From Bathynomus jamesi (taxonomy: Eukaryota; Arthropoda; Malacostraca; Isopoda; Cirolanidae), in assembly GCA_023014485.1 (NCBI GenBank), contig JAJOZX010001076.1:372001-436000 (forward strand): 64,000 nucleotides of DNA, written 5' to 3'. The notes under the pieces are model-generated. The model had not been told where the DNA came from. It saw nothing but the letters and a program-made list of their open reading frames with translations, and did not search any database. Positions 1 through 8,429 of the stretch are shown here, one piece after another. The position numbers were made by a program, and so were the translations under genes. Each line of letters opens with the position of its first letter. The first letter of the stretch is position 1.

Positions 1-300
1 CTTCGTCCGTATCAGCTGTTTGATTAGGGGGCCTATATATAACCGCAACAAGAAGTTTGAAATCGTTCAATTTAAGTTCTGCTATAGTCGAATCTATCAG
101 TTCTGGAATTCTGTTCTTTAATTTTATAACGTTCACAATATTATCTTTGATATACAACATAACACCGCCTCCTCGCCTACCTATTCTGTTTTTAACAAAA
201 AGTCTATAACCTCTAATTTGATCCTCCCTACAAAGTCACGTGTTTCAGTGCTAAGCCACGATTCATTTATCGCAATTAAATCAGTCTTTATAAGCAATTA
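1..300 (-). pseudogene. CR1-like LINE ORF2, endonuclease domain fragment
   Basis: Reading the minus strand gives part of an APE-type endonuclease of a non-LTR retrotransposon. The readable pieces are TDLIAINESWLST, then after a frameshift near 215-230 a stretch containing RRGGGVMLYIKDNI and VAVIYRPPNQ, the usual order of this domain around the conserved N-E-(S/T)-W and YRPP blocks. The domain is cut by the window edge, so the RT lies outside. It follows directly on the esterase fragment at 480-835, which is the ORF1-ORF2 order of CR1 elements. The frameshift shows that this copy is dead. Confidence 0.75.
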
Positions 301-479
301 AAGAAAAACATTAATTTATTTTATTTCGTAGGCTACGAGCATTTAAGGATAGAACCTTCAAATTGTTTGTAACCGCTATACCTTAGTGCGTGCAAGGAAA
401 TTTTAAGGAAATTACGCCGGGACCGTTTGAGTTACGGCAGCCTGAAAAGAAGAAACAGTATTATGAAATAGTCTTCCTA

Positions 480-835
480 AACGCGCAGTTCCAACGTCAT
501 TAGGATGAAGTCCATCGCCGAGGAACAAGTCCCTCCTGCCGTAGAAACTGCTCCAAAAATTCGCAAAATGCACTCTTTCCTGTTGACAAAGTGCCGTTAG
601 GTTATTGTTAATATAGGTCGCCTTGCTGTAGAAATCACTACGTTGGATGGTTCGAGGAAGTATACCTGTTAAAACAATCTTATTAGTTTTTCCTTTAGTC
701 GCTCTAATAAGTCCCTGTACCTAGCCAGCAACTCTTCCGATCTAGAATTTAGAACGTTATTAGTACCGACGTGAATAACGTACATTGTGTCCTCAGAGGT
801 TCCGTCTGTGAAAAAAAAACATTCTGGCATACTGT
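480..835 (-). pseudogene. CR1-like LINE ORF1, SGNH/GDSL esterase domain
   Basis: The minus strand encodes MYVIHVGTNNVLNS (the GxND-like block III of SGNH hydrolases) and, about 95 residues on, LFLGDGLHPNDVG (the block V Asp/His pair). A frameshift in between (near 690) breaks the frame. An esterase of this kind is known in ORF1 of CR1-clade LINEs, and a stop codon (after a VTQTVPA-like tail, about 420-480) separates it from the endonuclease reading at 1-300. A host SGNH hydrolase is possible but less likely given the endonuclease directly downstream. Confidence 0.7.
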
Positions 836-846
836 TTGATTAATTA

Positions 847-1054
847 CCGTATTTTCCGGCATATAAGGTACGCTTTTTTTCCCCAAAAAAGTCTCAGAAA
901 ATCACCCTGCGCCTTATATGCTCAAGGTCAGGGTCATGGGTAGGCTTTTGGTTACCGGCAAGTATTATATTTTTTTATTTTTTTTCAAGAATATGCCTGC
1001 CAAAATTGGGGTGCGTCTTATATGCTCGTGCGCCTTATATGCCGGAAAATACGG
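847..1054. mobile_element. 208-bp MITE with 27-bp TIRs
   Basis: The element begins CCGTATTTTCCGGCATATAA and ends with its near-exact inverse, and TA is present on both sides (845-846 and 1055-1056). Each end carries a second copy of a CCTTATATG/CATATAAGG motif, so the termini contain short internal repeats. It has no coding capacity. The TA duplication suggests mobilisation by a Tc1/mariner-type transposase, but I cannot assign a family. Confidence 0.75.
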
Positions 1055-1056
1055 TA

Positions 1057-1473
1057 TTTGACGATTTTACGTATATTGTTATTACATGAGACATCATTAA
1101 CTAAAAAAAATCATTTGTACAGTATACATACGTAAGAGAAAATAATTGTAACTTAATGAAAAAATCAGAGAAATTATGAAAATTAAAAAAAAGTTTAATA
1201 AAAATGCTGATGAATTATAGGAAGCTGAGTTCGGATATGATTTTGTGGAAACTATATTTTAAATTATTAATTATACAACCAAAACATCTTTGTTGCGGAT
1301 CATTCACAATCCATAGCCATTTAACCTAACATACAAGTACAATCTTACGTTATTATACACTGAACGTAATACAAAACTAAGGCCAACATAGCCACTTATT
1401 ATAACACTTATAACATTTATTGTAACATAGCCACTTATAACACTTATAAAACATAGACACTTCTTATAACAAC
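1057..1473. other. AT-rich stretch, no gene seen
   Basis: The stretch is AT-rich. From about 1385 to 1470 it holds imperfect repeats of a motif like AACATAGCCACTTAT. I see no coding or RNA signature. Confidence 0.5.
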
Positions 1474-2043
1474 TTAATATGCATATATAATCTTTGCTAC
1501 ATTACGAAAATAAGGTATTGTAAACCAGCAGTCGTCTGAACCAAGACTGCCATATAGGTGAGAGGTACACAGTATCTGAAGACAGGACATTGTACAATAA
1601 CACATTAGAGCTGTTTTGGACCCTAGTAATGAAATTATATATACGATATTCTTCCGGATTAACATTTGGTTGGTAGGTAGGTTACGCGTAGTAAACATAA
1701 AACTGGCACTGCACCATTTTGGTTCCCTACATAGCACACGAAAAATATTATAAGCAACAGAGAGTTTATTCATAGCACTTTTTATATAGTTCCACCACAG
1801 ATGGGATGTATATGATGCAGTACAATAAGTTCTAAAAAGATAAGTTTTAACTGATTTTGAACACATACCAAATTTCCTCACTAGCATGTTACCCTGTACA
1901 TACAGCTTTTTACGTTGCCTCTCAATATCGAGTTCATCTCGCAGCTCGTGAGTAATTACATGACCTAAGTGTTTACATGTGTCTTTGACAGGTATTGTCC
2001 GACCATTCATTTCAAAAGACCCACAAGATACGTTCCAGTACAT
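1474..2043 (-). pseudogene. LINE reverse transcriptase C-terminal region (CR1/L2-like)
   Basis: An open frame of 189 codons matches the part of a LINE ORF2 downstream of the RT catalytic core. It contains CKHLGHVI (the RT thumb-side KYLGxxI motif), followed by VRKFGMCSKSVKTYLFRTYC and YTSHLWWNY, the characteristic post-RT segment of CR1/L2-type elements. The RT fingers and palm are missing upstream. The reading degenerates after about residue 135 (a frameshifted tail). It is therefore a 5'-truncated, decayed copy. Confidence 0.7.
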
Positions 2044-2565
2044 TACACCTAAAAATCAAAATGGATACTCAAAATGAATAATCAAAGTGGATACTCTCTC
2101 ATTAATTAAGAGCGTTTATGCGCTCTTTTAATTCTTTGTTTTGTTCTTCATAAAACGAGTTTAAAATTATCATAAGAATGAAAAATCAAACTAAATAAAT
2201 CTGTATCACATTATAAACAAATACAGTTTTATGGATGCATCGGTCCACCTCAAAACACTATGGAAAAAAAATACACAATGAGCTTATCTCGAGATAAGTT
2301 CTACCCAAAGTGGGCATGTGGTACCATCAAAAGCGACACCAGCAGTTAATACAATAATGCTCTTTAGAAACAACACTGGGCAAACCTCCTCAAATAAGAC
2401 AGGAAAAAAAATCACTTGAATTTTGAAATGAATTAAGAGGAAATGCGTGAACATAATAAAACGTTTTTTCTTTCATTGCCACTAGAAAATGCATGTAATG
2501 CATTTATTTACTCACTCGCTCGCTCACTCACTCACACATACACAATAAATATATATATATATATA
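2044..2565. other. AT-rich DNA ending in an (AT)n tract
   Basis: I see nothing recognisable except a short palindrome-like AAGAGCG/CGCTCTT pair near 2107-2140, a (CTCG/CTCA)n run at 2512-2534 and an (AT)n tract at 2549-2568 that abuts the Penelope-like element. Confidence 0.4.
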
Positions 2566-2606
2566 TATGATGAATAAAACCACGAAGGAAAAAGAAACAC
2601 AAAGTG

Positions 2607-2646
2607 GTGCTCAAGCGCTTTCGTCTAATGACATCCTCAGGAACAC
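2607..2646 (-). ncRNA. Hammerhead ribozyme-like motif in PLE arm
   Basis: On the minus strand the order is GTGTTC, then CTGAGGA (CUGANGA core), TGTC-ATTA-GAC (helix II with tetraloop), GAAA, the palindrome AGCGCT, then T and GAGCAC. GTGTTC and GAGCAC pair over 6 bp (one G-U) as helix I. AGCGCT can form helix III only between two molecules, which suggests dimeric action. Hammerheads of this minimal type are known in PLEs. The implied cleavage triplet CUU fits the NUH rule but is not the common GUC. Confidence 0.65.
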
Positions 2647-3449
2647 TGGAGTGAAAGGAGAGTTCAAGACAATATATAGGTTACAAAAATAAACATATAT
2701 ATATATACTAAGTATAGAAATAAAAATTGTGGGAGGAGCAAACACATTTGTACGGAAAAATGACAATTTTAGCACTTTTCCCGAAATTCAACATAAATTC
2801 AAATGGCTTGTTTCCAGCCAATTTTGTATAGTTATTATCTGAATGGTAAACAGGTCACAAAAGAATAAAGAAATAAAAATAAATATAAATTGGAAAAAAT
2901 TACAAAATAATGCCTTAGTGATATATACGTCACAACCGAAATAAACATAAAGAAATAAACCAACAGATAAAAAAAACAAAAATTGTAAGTGGAGTCTACA
3001 AATTCAAGCTCAAAAGGAAAGTTTACAATCAGTTTAATAGATGATGCCAAAATGATATATATGTCACAAAGAAATAAAATAAAGAAATAAACCAAAAAAA
3101 TAAATTGAAAAATAAATTGTAAGACAGGCACACAAATTTATAAGGGAAAAACAATTACCAAAGGTTTTTTAGTTATTGTCTGAATCATGCATGCTATGGT
3201 CACAAACGAATAAAAAAGTACAAGTAAATCTAAATTGGAAAACAAAATGATGCCTAGATGATATATAAAGAACTATAAAAATATATACGACATATATAAG
3301 GTATATATACGAAATATAAAAGCAATATATAAGGAATATATATATATATATACATAAGGGAAAAATTACCAAAGATTTTTATAGTTATTGTCTAAAAGAT
3401 CCGTAGGTCACAAAAGAATAAAGAAATAAAAAAATATAAATTGGAAAAA

Positions 3450-3585
3450 TTACAAATAATGCCTCAATGATATATAAAGACAAAAAAAAATATAAGAAAT
3501 ACATACAACTACACATGTACACATATACACCCGCATAACCAAATATATACATATATACACTATACATACATATATATATACATAC

Positions 3586-3618
<33 letters not shown>

Positions 3619-3730
3619 CACACATACACATACATATATATAAGAAATACGCATACAACAATAAATTGAAAAATAAAATTGTAAGAGAAACATACAAATT
3701 TATAAGGAAAAAGAGACAAAAAAAACAAAT
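3450..3730. repeat. AT-rich microsatellite inside the PLE
   Basis: A compound (AT)n/(CATA)n/(ACAT)n tract lies between the left arm and the coding remnant. It produces long Tyr/Ile-rich spurious frames and encodes nothing credible. Confidence 0.7.
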
Positions 3731-3732
3731 TT

Positions 3733-4396
3733 TTACCAAAGATTTAGCAACCTGCCCTTTTTGTTTAAATCCATTCTGAAGGAATTCAGAGCAACGGGAT
3801 CGAGTTGAAACAGACCTTTACTCATGTTAAAGTTATTTGTAAGTTGAATTAAAGCAGACTCAAGAATATTTCTATTAACAATGTTGCTAGAGTGAAACAA
3901 AACTGAAGCATTATTCCAATCAATACAATGAGATAACTGACAAATGGACAAAAAGGGCACTGGACAACTGTCCCGTTCTAACAGAATATTGATGCTGTTT
4001 TACACGCGTTTGCAAATCCTTTCCCGTCTGACCTATGTAAAAGGAATCACATTGCTTACACCCAATTTTATAGATAATGCCTAAATTATTGGTAGGGCTA
4101 TTTTTTACTATGATATTTTTCACAATATAGTTATATGAAAAAACTACACTGATATCCAAAAGTTTGAGTACATTAGCAATGCCTAAGAAGCCCGGGAAAA
4201 ATGGAAGTACTAAAATATTCTTTGACAAGGTGCGAGTGTTATTATTCACACGATAGAAGGTTCGTTTAGCCTTATTAAGACAAGATTCCATGAACGCCGA
4301 TGGGTAACACAGCTCACTTCCAATACCGTTGATATCTTCCAATTCGCCATCGATGTATTCCGGACTGGCGATCCTAAGAGCGCGGAGAAACATTGA
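3733..4396 (-). pseudogene. Penelope-like element, GIY-YIG endonuclease and linker
   Basis: The first half (4396 down to about 4110) matches the linker downstream of the PLE RT (AFMESCLNKAKRTFYRVNNN). It is followed by NNLGIIYKIGCKQCDSFYIG and QTGKDLQTRVKQHQYSVRTG, i.e. the GIY...YIG pair, the catalytic Arg in TRVKQH and a Cys pair (CKQC). A frameshift near 3940-3960 leads to HCIDWNNASVLFHSSN...RNILESALI, where the Glu of ILESALI is the expected catalytic Glu. The endonuclease nicks target DNA for target-primed reverse transcription. The RT is absent upstream because the right arm begins at about 4437. Confidence 0.8.
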
Positions 4397-5163
4397 GGAA
4401 AATATGGCCTTCTTAATAGGGGTGTCATGTCCAGATTAATTTTTCCAATTTATATTTCTTATTTCTTTATTCTTTTGTGACCTACGGATCTTTCAGACAA
4501 TAACTATAAAAACCTTTGGTAATTTTTCGTATATATTCCTTATATATTGCGTTTATATTTCGTATATATACCTTATATATGTCGTATATATTTTTATAGT
4601 TCTTTATATATCATCTAGGCATCATTTTGTTTTCCAATTTATATTTACTTGTACTTTTTTATTCGTTTGTGACCATAGTATGTATGATTCAGACAATAAC
4701 TAAAAAGCCTTTGGTAATTTTTTCCCTTATAAATTTGTGTGCCTGTCTTACAATTTATTTTTCAATTTATTTTTTTGGTTTATTTCTTTATTTTATTTCT
4801 TTGTGACATATATATATCATTTTGGCATCATCTATTAAATTGATTGTAAACTTTCCTTTTGAGCTTGAATTTGTAGACTTCACTTACAATTTTTTTTTTT
4901 TTTATCTGTTGGTTTATTTCTTTATGTTTATTTCGGTTGTGACGTATATATCACTAAGGCATTATTTTGTAATTTTTTCCAATTTATATTTATTTTTATT
5001 TCTTTATTCTTTTGTGACCTGTTTACCATTCAGACAATAACTATAAAAAATTGGCTGGAAACAAGCCATTTGAATTTATGTTGAATTTCGGGCAAAGTGC
5101 TAAAATTGTCATTTTTCCGTACAAATGTGTTTGCTCCTCCCACAATTTTTATTTCTATACTTA

Positions 5164-5213
<50 letters not shown>

Positions 5214-5267
5214 ATATATGTTTATTTTTGTAACCTATATATTGTCTTGAACTCTCCTTTCACTCCA

Positions 5268-5307
5268 GTGTTCCTGAAGTTGTCATTAGACGAAAGCGCT
5301 TGAGCAC
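5268..5307 (+). ncRNA. Hammerhead-like motif with a damaged core (PLE right arm)
   Basis: This is the inverted partner of the motif at 2607-2646. Helix I, the ATTA-capped helix II, GAAA and AGCGCT are all present, but the core reads CTGAAGT instead of CTGANGA. The last core adenine (A9) is lost. Self-cleavage is therefore not expected in this copy. Confidence 0.55.
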
Positions 5308-5574
5308 CACTTTGTGTTTCTTTTTCCTTCGTGGTTTTATTCATCATAAATATTTTTCACGTGTCACTTTCGTGAAATAATTTATATATAAAGGGTGATC
5401 CAGAGAAATGGGACCCAAAAGAAACCCCTGTAACTCTTAAAGTATAAGTCCTTTTATAAAATCATACGCATCATTCGAAAGAGGATACATTTGGTTAACC
5501 TTTGGTTAGCTTCCGCCCGAATTGTTCATTCTGACGAAGGTCAAGCTTTTCACTCCACCTTAGACCTACAGTTT

Positions 5575-5635
5575 AACGTGGAATCCGAACCACGCCCCAT
5601 CAGCAGCCCAGCGTCTTAACCACTAGGCCACCTAG
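5575..5635 (-). repeat. tRNA-derived SINE-like fragment
   Basis: On the minus strand GGCCTAGTGGTTAAGACG resembles a Pol III A box, and GGTTCGGATTCC about 30 bases on resembles a B box. The acceptor arms do not pair properly, so this is a SINE head or tRNA pseudogene and not a functional tRNA. Confidence 0.55.
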
Positions 5636-5702
5636 GGTACCCATTTATCTACCAACCACTTTCTTTATTGTATGGAAGGATGAACAGCTGGGTTTTGCTG
5701 CG

Positions 5703-5781
5703 CGCCGGCTGCCGTCGGGTCTCGAACCCGGGGCCGATGGATTTGTAGTCAGCGACGCTAACCACTACACCATCGAGGCGC
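5703..5781 (-). repeat. Second tRNA-derived SINE-like fragment
   Basis: On the minus strand GATGGTGTAGTGGTTAGCG (A box) is followed by GGGTTCGAGACCC (a B box inside a perfect T-arm stem). The anticodon arm does not fold well. It differs from the fragment at 5575-5635, so two distinct tRNA-like modules lie side by side in the same orientation. Confidence 0.6.
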
Positions 5782-5879
5782 ATTTTACAAGTTTGTACAG
5801 GATTGTATAGGTTTTGACAATACAAGACAAGATAAGATACAAAAAAAATAAAAGTGTTAGTTAAAACTAACCCTTCAAG

Positions 5880-6884
5880 ATGACTGCATGGACTGTGGAA
5901 CAGCTGCGTTTCATAACTGAGCAATATCATGAGCATAGAAGAAGTGTAGTTTCAGCTCAAAGATCTTTCAAGACAAATTTTCAGATGTCAAAATCACCTT
6001 CTAAGAAAGCAATCCGTCGGTGTGTCAGAAATTTTTCCCTAACTGGCAGCATTGGAAAAAGAAAACCAACTGGAAGAGTGCGCACAGCAAGGATAGACGA
6101 GATCATTAACAGAACTCATGAAATTGTACAGGATAATCCTAACATAAGCATCAGACGTGCTTCTCAGCTGTTAGGAGTTGGATATGGAACAACACACCGT
6201 ATATTCAAGCAAAATTTAATGCTCTTTCCATATAAAATTCAAACAGTGCAACAACTAAACGATGGAGATTTCGCACGAAGACGACAATTCTGTCAATGGA
6301 TCCAACAGAAGGTAAATGACACCACCAATTTTCTAGCAACTTTGATTATGTCAGACGAAGCCCATTTTCACCTGAATGGAACTGTAAACAAACAAAATTG
6401 TCGTTTCTGGGCAACAGAAAATCCATTGAATATTACCGAAGTCCCGTTGCATAGTCAGCGTGTAACTGTTTGGTGTGGTCTTACTGCATCTCAGATCATA
6501 GGGCCGTACTTTTTCGAGGATTCCACTGGAAACACGGTCACTGTAAATGGTGATCGCTACGAAAAAATGTTGACCGATTTCCTTATTCCTAAATTAAGAG
6601 ATCTTTGTCTAGAAAACCACTGGTTCCAACAAGACGGAGCTACCTGCCATACCACGAGGAACTGCATGGCAGTTTTGCGTCAAACGTTTCCAGGCGAGTT
6701 AATCTCAAGATTTGGAGACGTTGAATGGCCCGCAAGGTCTCCGGATTTTTCTCCCTTAGATTATTATCTCTGGGGATATTTAAAGAGTAGGGTCTACAGA
6801 AATAACCCAACGACCTTGCAAGAATTGAAGGCCGCCATCACAAATGAGATACAGGCCGTACCACCGCACACTCTTGCAAAGTGA
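5880..6884 (+). CDS. DD41D mariner-like transposase (C-terminus frameshifted)
   Basis: The 334-residue protein would cut and paste its element through the TIRs. An N-terminal pair of helix-turn-helix domains (about residues 1-115) is followed by the DDE/D catalytic core: D159 in MSDEAHFHLNG, D252 in WFQQDGATCH and D294 in SPLDYYLWGYL. That leaves 41 residues between the second and third Asp, hence DD41D, compared with 34 in classical mariners. The triad is intact. After residue 334 a one-base shift hides the normal tail, which can be read in another frame ending near ATNGAHLKGVIL. The start chosen is the ATG before TAWTVEQLRF, 490 bp inside the left TIR. The protein may be active or slightly truncated. 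Confidence 0.85.
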   Translation: MTAWTVEQLRFITEQYHEHRRSVVSAQRSFKTNFQMSKSPSKKAIRRCVRNFSLTGSIGKRKPTGRVRTARIDEIINRTHEIVQDNPNISIRRASQLLGVGYGTTHRIFKQNLMLFPYKIQTVQQLNDGDFARRRQFCQWIQQKVNDTTNFLATLIMSDEAHFHLNGTVNKQNCRFWATENPLNITEVPLHSQRVTVWCGLTASQIIGPYFFEDSTGNTVTVNGDRYEKMLTDFLIPKLRDLCLENHWFQQDGATCHTTRNCMAVLRQTFPGELISRFGDVEWPARSPDFSPLDYYLWGYLKSRVYRNNPTTLQELKAAITNEIQAVPPHTLAK

Positions 6885-7082
6885 TGCAAACTTACAAGCG
6901 AGAACACTGGAATGCTTGGCAACTAATGGAGCACATTTGAAAGGAGTCATTTTAAAAAATAAATATTTCATAATAAACTTGTAACTCTACTCTTTCGAAT
7001 GATATATAGTTTTTATGAAAGGAATTAAATATTAAGAATATTTGGCTTTTTTTTTATGGGTCCCATTATCTGGATCACCCAG

Positions 7083-7116
<34 letters not shown>

Positions 7117-7249
7117 ATATTATATATATATATATATATATATTCAACTGCAATGACCACGCAGTATAATAATGTATAGAAACGACGTAAATATTCATTT
7201 TTCATTTGTTCGTTATTTCTCTTCCTCGTGTGCAGAACTCCTCAAATTT

Positions 7250-7332
<83 letters not shown>
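7083..7332. repeat. (AT)n microsatellites
   Basis: Two long AT dinucleotide tracts (7083-7143 and 7259-7330) flank about 110 bp of unassigned sequence. The second tract directly precedes LINE A copy 1. Confidence 0.9.
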
Positions 7333-7729
7333 CTTGTACCCTGTGGTGAATGGACGTGTTGTTTTGCTCTCTCTTTAACACCCAAATTAGAAGGGAATAA
7401 TCTACTCGGCGGTTTATTCTGTTTGCACCCGAAAGTGTATAAAGTATCAGTGAATCCGTGCATATAAATTATAAAGTGAATTTCATTAAAATAAAGAAAG
7501 TGCAATATAGTTTACATAATTTATCACCAATTTTAACGTATATATTCAAAACGAAATACGGTTGGCATTCGAGAAAGTTTGAAACAAAGCAGGAAAAAGG
7601 TCATAAAACACACAGGTCAGAAAACCCTCGAAATACCCTCGACCATCGAAAGGAAAGAAACAGAAATAAAAAATAAAATAAATAAAGAATTTGTGTGGGT
7701 ATTTCTTCTTAAGCTAATTAAGGAATATC

Positions 7730-8419
7730 ATGGATATGGGTCCAAATTCTCACTTAATCTGTAATTTGTGCAATTTAGTAACAACGGAAAGCCTAGCGAT
7801 TAGGTGTGATTTCTGCCAACGATTAAACGACTTTAACTGCATGAATTGGAATGATCGGGAAATAACTCTTGTCTCGAACGCGAAACAAGTCGTGGGGATC
7901 AAATTTCTATGTGGCGCATGTACACAGACTGTAAATTCTTTCCCGGTCTTTAAAGAAATGGAGATAGCAGACTCGAAAGTTACAAAAAAGAATGAAATAA
8001 TGGGAACGCATGTGTCCGAAATGGTCCCAACAAAAAACAGGGTGGATGAGAGAGAAGACGAAATAACGATTAACAGCATAATAACGAACAACAATTTAAT
8101 AACAAATAACGATATAAACAACGTAATACGAAAGGAAGACATAGATGAAAGGAAAGAAATAAGTAAAAGTGGCGAAGTAGACAAACGGTCCAACGAGCGA
8201 AATGATAAAAAGATAATAACTAAAAACGTAGAAAATAAACAGCCAAAGAAAAATAATGATAATGCCAAAACTAAGAACTTGGTAAATAATAAGAAAGAAA
8301 GCAGAAGCGTAGAAAATATCGTATGCAAATACTACGCGAAAGGAAACTGCAGATATCGGGATGGGCAATGCATATATGCACATCCCACATTAGGTACCGA
8401 CAAAGATAAAAAGAGGTAA
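7730..8419 (+). CDS. LINE A ORF1 protein: PHD-like plus CCCH zinc finger
   Basis: This 229-residue protein probably binds the LINE RNA. Residues 10-65 hold C-x2-C (CNLC), C-x2-C (CDFC) and a later CGAC pair, spaced like a PHD finger; the His position is not conserved. The middle (about 85-190) is Asn/Lys/Glu-rich and looks disordered. The C-terminus carries CKYYAKGNCRYRDGQC then IYAH, a C-x7-C-x6-C-x3-H finger of the RNA-binding CCCH type. The frame is intact. It ends just before the ORF2 reading, which begins without an obvious separate ATG, so ORF2 may depend on reinitiation. PHD-like ORF1 proteins occur in CR1-type elements; the CCCH end is less usual. Confidence 0.75.
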   Translation: MDMGPNSHLICNLCNLVTTESLAIRCDFCQRLNDFNCMNWNDREITLVSNAKQVVGIKFLCGACTQTVNSFPVFKEMEIADSKVTKKNEIMGTHVSEMVPTKNRVDEREDEITINSIITNNNLITNNDINNVIRKEDIDERKEISKSGEVDKRSNERNDKKIITKNVENKQPKKNNDNAKTKNLVNNKKESRSVENIVCKYYAKGNCRYRDGQCIYAHPTLGTDKDKKR

Positions 8420-8429
8420 ATTCTCGGAG

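Larger units (their letters stand above)
2566..5347 (-). mobile_element. Penelope-like element with inverted pseudo-LTRs
   Basis: Two long arms are inverted copies of each other: roughly 2569-3450 and 4437-5347. Both end in TGATGAATAAAACCACGA and carry a hammerhead-like motif just inside. Between them lies a 5'-truncated PLE reading frame on the minus strand (3733-4396) with a GIY-YIG endonuclease. Pseudo-LTRs, including inverted ones, together with GIY-YIG, are hallmarks of PLEs. The left arm contains tandem units starting AGTTATTGTCTGAA-like at about 2832, 3171 and 3384. No RT core is present, so the copy cannot move by itself. Confidence 0.85.
5391..7082 (+). mobile_element. DD41D mariner-like element 1
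   Basis: Terminal inverted repeats read GGGTGATCCAGAGAAATGGG on the left and the inverse of GGGTGATCCAGATAATGGG on the right. They lie inside TA-rich flanks compatible with a TA duplication. One transposase gene fills the centre. The 5' untranslated part holds two tRNA-like sequences on the minus strand, so SINE-type DNA was probably inserted there. Confidence 0.85.

Noticed and set aside
3169..3728. Tyr/Ile-rich open frames of 60-100 codons on the minus strand
   Set aside because: They are translations of AT and ATAC microsatellites in the PLE arm, with no domain and no codon bias.
4822..5303. Plus-strand open frames in the right PLE arm
   Set aside because: The same sequence occurs inverted in the left arm and is non-coding pseudo-LTR; the frames are by-products of AT-rich DNA.
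7750..8383. 192- and 95-codon frames antisense to LINE A ORF1
   Set aside because: They are shadows of a strongly A-rich coding strand; hydrophobic runs come from poly-Lys/Asn codons read in reverse.
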